Positions 59,570 to 64,000 of a stretch of 64,000 bases of DNA are shown here, one piece after another. The notes under the pieces were generated by a model. It saw only the letters and a list, made by a program, of their open reading frames with translations, had not been told where the DNA came from and made no database searches. Both the position numbers and the translations under genes were made by a program. This DNA comes from Thuidium tamariscinum (Eukaryota > Streptophyta > Bryopsida > Hypnales > Thuidiaceae): positions 19,917,501 to 19,981,500 of the forward strand of contig OX344749.2 of assembly GCA_947034885.2 (NCBI GenBank). Direction: 5' to 3'. Position 1 is the first letter of the stretch; each line of letters opens with the position of its first letter.

Positions 59570-60287
59570 GTACAGTCCAATGACAGATACAATATTCATC
59601 TTTCAGCACCGTCACAAAGAATTGGACAGAAAAGACTGATGGGTGTAAGTTAAGTTATTTCGTACTAGAAAAGCGGACAGTTGCTTGCGCATTTTGTCCA
59701 CTTTCAAGCATTAAGGTAAGAGGCTCAAAAAGCGAGCATCTAAGCATTGTTGTGCCTTTTTCGTGTATCTCCTGATATAGAAATATTTTTATTTTATTTT
59801 TTAGTGAAAGAAAAATAGATGAGGAATCTAACACAAGTCGTTTCATATTTTTTGAAGCATTATTGAATTAGTTATGAATTTTCAAACACAATTTGTTATA
59901 GGTCCCTATATGTGATCATAGGCCCTTGGAAACCCATCCATGTATAGTTTGAAAAAAAATCAGTCCTTGTTCCAAAACTAGCATTGCAACATGTGTAAAG
60001 TAATTGAAATGGTTTCTAAAAGTGTCCCTTTCAAAATCTGAAATGAATGCTTGATTTAATCATTATTTCAGATTTTTTAATACTTGTAAGAAGGTAGTTG
60101 AACAATAGGTTCTAATTTAAATTATATTAGTAGACACCTAGCCACTTAGTTAAGAATGAACCAATTGTGGTTCTTAAACCATTCATTGAAGAAGTTAAAA
60201 CAAATGTCATCAAGCTCCATTGTAATCCAGATTAACCCAAAGTTTTTTTTCCCAAAGTTCACATGTCCATTTCAAAGCCCCTATTGG

Positions 60288-60590
60288 ACAGGGGTTTTTT
60301 TTCTGGCGATTTGGTGCAAAATTGCACCAAATTTTTTGGCCTGGCACCAAGCCTATAGGAAAAAAACAGTAAAATTTTGGATGAAATCGCCAATAAACTT
60401 CAATTTTTTTTAAACAGTGGATGAAATCGCCATATAATGGATGAAAATACAATGATACATATGTATTATATGCTAATATGATATTTTCTATCCAATATAT
60501 AGATGAATGTTGAGATTTGGAGCTCCACAATAAAATGAAATATCACCACTCTGGCAGTTCACAAGAAATGAAAAAAAAACCCTGCTACTG
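60288..60590. repeat. Dispersed ~285-bp repeat, copy 2
   Basis: This is the second copy of the repeat at 55296-55580. Its core TTTGGTGCAAAATTGCACCAAA is itself palindromic. Confidence 0.75.
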
Positions 60591-63399
60591 GATGGTTGAA
60601 AATGCCTGCTCGGTTTTAGAGCCCTCTATTATAGTTGTAGAAGATGATTATTTTGAAATGCTCAGCCCATTGCCAGAATTGGCACCTCACCTCTTTTAAC
60701 AAATTTTGTACCCTACGGTGGAAGCACCTGAAACTATCCAAATAAGGAAGTCAGCATAGTTGGAGGTAGTTTTTTTTTTAAATAATATTTTCTAGTATTA
60801 GTGAGTGAAAATCATGAATATTCCAAAAAAAAAGATTTTTCAAATGTTGTATGTAATTTCTATAATTTTTCAAAGTTTTGGCTCCCTAAACCACTGAAAC
60901 TTTTCAATAGATGCCCCCAAATCTAAACGCTACTAAAATCAACAATGAGCCAATTAGATTTGGATATGTGTCCTTAAATGCGTTAGCGAATTATAGTCAA
61001 ACATTTGACAAATACATTCATTGCAGTCTAGGGACGATTTTGGATGAGTCTAGGGTCCACTATAAGGTATAGGTGCAATATTGGGTGTTTCTCCCTTAGG
61101 TTAGTGACAACATGAGACATGCAAAATAAGCCTAGAGTATTATATCCGTTTCCAACCACTTAAACAATTACACATATGTAGAGTGCAACTTTTTTTAATG
61201 CAACTTTTTTTTCATATATAGAAATAGAATTTGGAAGGATGCCATTTTTTTTAAGAATTTTATTGTACAAATTGTAATTACAATGAATTTTTTGGTAGAA
61301 GATTCTCTTCAATCTATTATCATGATTTAGGCTTATTGCAAAACCAACCAAGGGCTAGTTGCATTTATGAGAGCCTTGCAACCACTCATTATGTGCCACA
61401 ATTGCTTCGTGAACTACACTTCTTCACGGAAAGAAAATAGCCTATTGATTGGAAATGGGGTTTGATCAATAATGGGTTGCCATCATTCTTCTATCTTACT
61501 TTTAACATTACCATGTCATGCATTATCTCACCATCCAACCAAAATGATCTTTTTGAAGAGGCAAAAATCAATTGATTGGAATTGGAGAACTAGTGCAAAA
61601 TTCAAAAATGACCTTTTTTTCAAGCAAGTGATGAAGCTTGATTTGTATGGATTTGGCACTTATTGTGACTTTACAATGCATTGTAATACACTTTAAAGTT
61701 TTTAGATCAAATTATTTTTCAGACCCCCTATTCATTTTATTTGGAGGGGTTTGAAAAATAATTTGATTTGAAAATAATCTGAAAATCTCAATAGCCCCCC
61801 CCCCCCCCTTCAATCTTATATTTTTCAAAATGAACTTGTTTGACAATGGATATGGATTAATTGGTTTTGAATCCATATCCCAGTATTCATATTCTAATAT
61901 TCATATAATTTATATTTCAAGATCAATGGTAGGGAAGGGTTTGTTTTGTTTTGTTTTTAGAGATGATCAATAGCTATTGATTTTGGGGGGAGGAAGGGGG
62001 CTTATTAATTGACCAAGAGTGACTACCACTTTACAGTGCATTGTTTGAAAAGATGAAAGTTCTCGAGAATTGAGTGTATTTTCTAAAAATAGATAGGTAA
62101 AAAATTTAGTAATAAGCAGAGAGTTTTTCGACATGTGAATGAATTCTATTAGTGTTGTGTTTTCAAATAAAGAGCTATAGCCAATTTTGTATCAACCTCA
62201 CTAGTATGTGTACACATGAAATTTGGAAATAAAGAAAATGTTGCAAGTAGTTTGAAGATTCATTAGTATCCTAAGATTATAACCCATCAGAGCAATAATT
62301 TCCAAAGAGGATTTTGTTGAGAAAGTATTTTAAGGTAGCTTAATCCAAACCAACCATTGACCTAATAGTACATGACCTATTATGATAGATTCTTACTCTA
62401 AAATAAATCATAGCCTTACATTTAAATGGTATTGGATTTAGCTACCTTATCTAAAGAACTTCTAGCCACAACCAAATTCACCTTGGAAAGACTAGGCTAT
62501 GTCACCCAAGTATCTTATATGGCAATCAAATTGGAATATATTAAATCTTTAAGAAAAAATTTAAAGTTTAAATTTTTTTTAAAGTTGTCACATGTCATCT
62601 TATGAATGGTGTGAGTTGATGTGGACCCTTGAGAATATAATGTGGAAATTCAATTTTGTCTCCTAATTGTTGAAGGAGACCTTCATGTATGGCAATCCAA
62701 AATGAATATTGACTCCAATATAACTAGATATACTCTTTATTTCTACAATTTCCTAGAAAGTAATTCAAAAGACATATTTATTTTCAATGTCCTTGATGGA
62801 TTAAACTTAGATAGTTGATGTAACCACAAAAGATGTTGTCAACAATTGAAATTGAAATTTGAGATAGAAGATGTGTACAAAAACCTCAAACCAACATAAC
62901 ATTCTGTAACAAATAATTTTAACACTTTTGCCAAAAGCATTATGAGATTTTTTTAATAGCAATATCACTCTCAAAAAAGTGGACCACTAATTAACTCCAC
63001 ACCATCCATATTCTCTAGAGTGAATGCTAGACTTTAAAGTGCTTTTGGGTGGCTATGGAATGAAGGGGGGAAGGTTTTGCATGGACAACACTAATATGTG
63101 AGGAAGTTGGATTATGACCTTAAGCGTTAAGTGAAGCAATGCTACAGTGACAGCCTCTTGTAGCATAGCTGCTAGGTTGATTTCCATCTAAAAAACGATT
63201 CTCACAACTGCTCAAGAATGTCATGAATGATTCAAGTAATATCTTGCTGGAAAGCTACTTAGTAAAAATGCAGTTCCATCATGCTGTAAGATGCCTCTCA
63301 ACTCTGCAGCCACCTAAAAAACGGTCGTTTGGATTTTTCAGAGGTTAAATAAACATCTACGTTTCTCTGAACAACCAAATTGTTTATGTTTAGTGATAC
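60591..63399. other. AT-rich intergenic DNA
   Basis: It holds a hairpin at 61708-61768 (CAAATTATTTTTCAGA pairing with ..TTTGAAAAATAATTTG) and a 14-base C run at 61795-61808. No gene is supported. Confidence 0.4.
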
Positions 63400-63755
63400 A
63401 GTTAAAAGCGGAGCTTGCAGCTTCCATGATACCACGCACCTAAACTACCCATGTATGTACTCTGTTATGCCGTCTATTTACGAAAGTACCGTACCAAACA
63501 CCCCTTAGGAAGTTTTCAGCAGTTGGTAAAGGGTAATCCAATGAGCAGGGACAGTTTAGGAGACCAGCTTACCGTTTCGAAGATCTTACCGTCTTCGAAA
63601 CTAACGAGTAGACAATTCTGATACGCTTGATGGGCAATGTGTCAGTCCGCCTTTCACTGGAGGTCGACCTGCTGCTTACACTTTAGAATCCGTTAACTGG
63701 CAGAGAAGTCGAAGTACACCAGTTGTTCATTCTAAAGAAGCAAGAGCCTTTGCAA
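63400..63755 (-). other. Probable 3' UTR / downstream flank of the PPR-DYW gene
   Basis: This is non-coding DNA of higher GC than the neighbouring spacer, directly after the DYW stop codon on the minus strand. It includes a small inverted repeat, CGAAGATCTTACCGTCTTCG, around 63578-63597. No other gene signal was seen. Confidence 0.4.
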
Positions 63756-64000
63756 TTACCAATAGTCTCCACAAGAGCAGACTCCATCCACAAAATGATG
63801 AAAGCGCTGTGCATCTCTTGCAACTATCTCTCGACCGACTACCTTCGAGATAAACTTTGTGGCAGTATGACAATCGCCACACACACGAAGGTTCTTCACT
63901 ATGTGAATAGGAGTCCCTGGCGGTGTGCTAATAAGCCCGAAGCTGATGGCTAGCCTTTCACTGTGAGAACAAAGTAGCTGTTCCTTCTCAAACTCATCCA
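63756..64000 (-). CDS. PPR protein, DYW subclass, C-terminal end (partial at window edge)
   Basis: The minus strand reads in one frame from the window edge to a TAA at 63756-63758 and encodes the last 80 residues of a DYW domain. Visible are [12 protein letters not shown] with the HxE zinc/deaminase motif, then [20 protein letters not shown] with the CxxC pair, then [21 protein letters not shown] ending in the diagnostic D-Y-W. DYW domains are the cytidine deaminase-like modules of PLS-class pentatricopeptide repeat proteins, which act in C-to-U RNA editing in chloroplasts or mitochondria. All catalytic and zinc-binding residues expected in this part are present, so the gene is probably functional. 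The PPR repeats and start lie beyond the right edge. It carries no ATG in the window. Confidence 0.95.
   Translation of the reverse strand, partial: DEFEKEQLLCSHSERLAISFGLISTPPGTPIHIVKNLRVCGDCHTATKFISKVVGREIVARDAQRFHHFVDGVCSCGDYW

Overview
This window looks like nuclear DNA of a land plant. It carries spliced genes with GT-AG introns up to several kilobases long, a DYW-type PPR protein, plant-type MATE transporters and short TTTAGGG telomere-like runs. The background is AT-rich and full of transposons. Large TE-stuffed introns and a transposon-like coding family that I associate with mosses, lycophytes and ferns make a seedless plant plausible, but the sequence does not prove the lineage. No organellar, bacterial, tRNA, rRNA or CRISPR content was seen.

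Layout. 1-6450: intergenic DNA with a ~180-bp dispersed/tandem repeat family, interrupted by two DNA elements (1894-2636 and 2769-3948), then degenerate telomere-like minisatellites. About 6480-22640: remains of one transposon-like coding element (DUF7869-like protein, 16411-18219 plus 21660-22640). It is split by a non-coding LTR-type element (7955-16169, 5-bp target duplication ATCCT) and by a TIR element (18219-21657). The latter hosts a Mutator-like element (19028-21009, 9-bp duplication) that carries seven small hairpins. 22650-29280: further MITEs and fold-back elements and a coding relic. 29280-42782: MATE copy 1. 43390-46950: more MITEs, including a long stem-loop. 48880-49660: GC-richer spacer with weak minus-strand ORFs. 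49993-56779: MATE copy 2. 57050-63400: AT-rich spacer with MITEs and dispersed repeats. 63756-64000: the end of a PPR-DYW gene on the minus strand, running off the window.

The two MATE genes are a tandem duplication with identical exon lengths and phases for exons 2-7. Copy 2 has all eight exons open, giving 562 residues. Copy 1 has lost its original start and N-terminal region to mutation and insertion, yet all eight remaining exons stay open from a substitute ATG, giving 488 residues. By hand count, exon 2 is about 98% identical between copies while exon 5 is about 79%. Intron 7 is about as similar as the best exons. This patchwork points to gene conversion.

The most interesting non-coding signals are: a MITE family with 4-bp target duplications; TATA boxes held inside 9-bp inverted repeats that co-vary between two related promoters; a cluster of 19-bp palindromes; and a MITE inserted exactly at the stop codon of MATE copy 2. 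Exon coordinates and identities were worked out by eye from the sequence and are not tool output.
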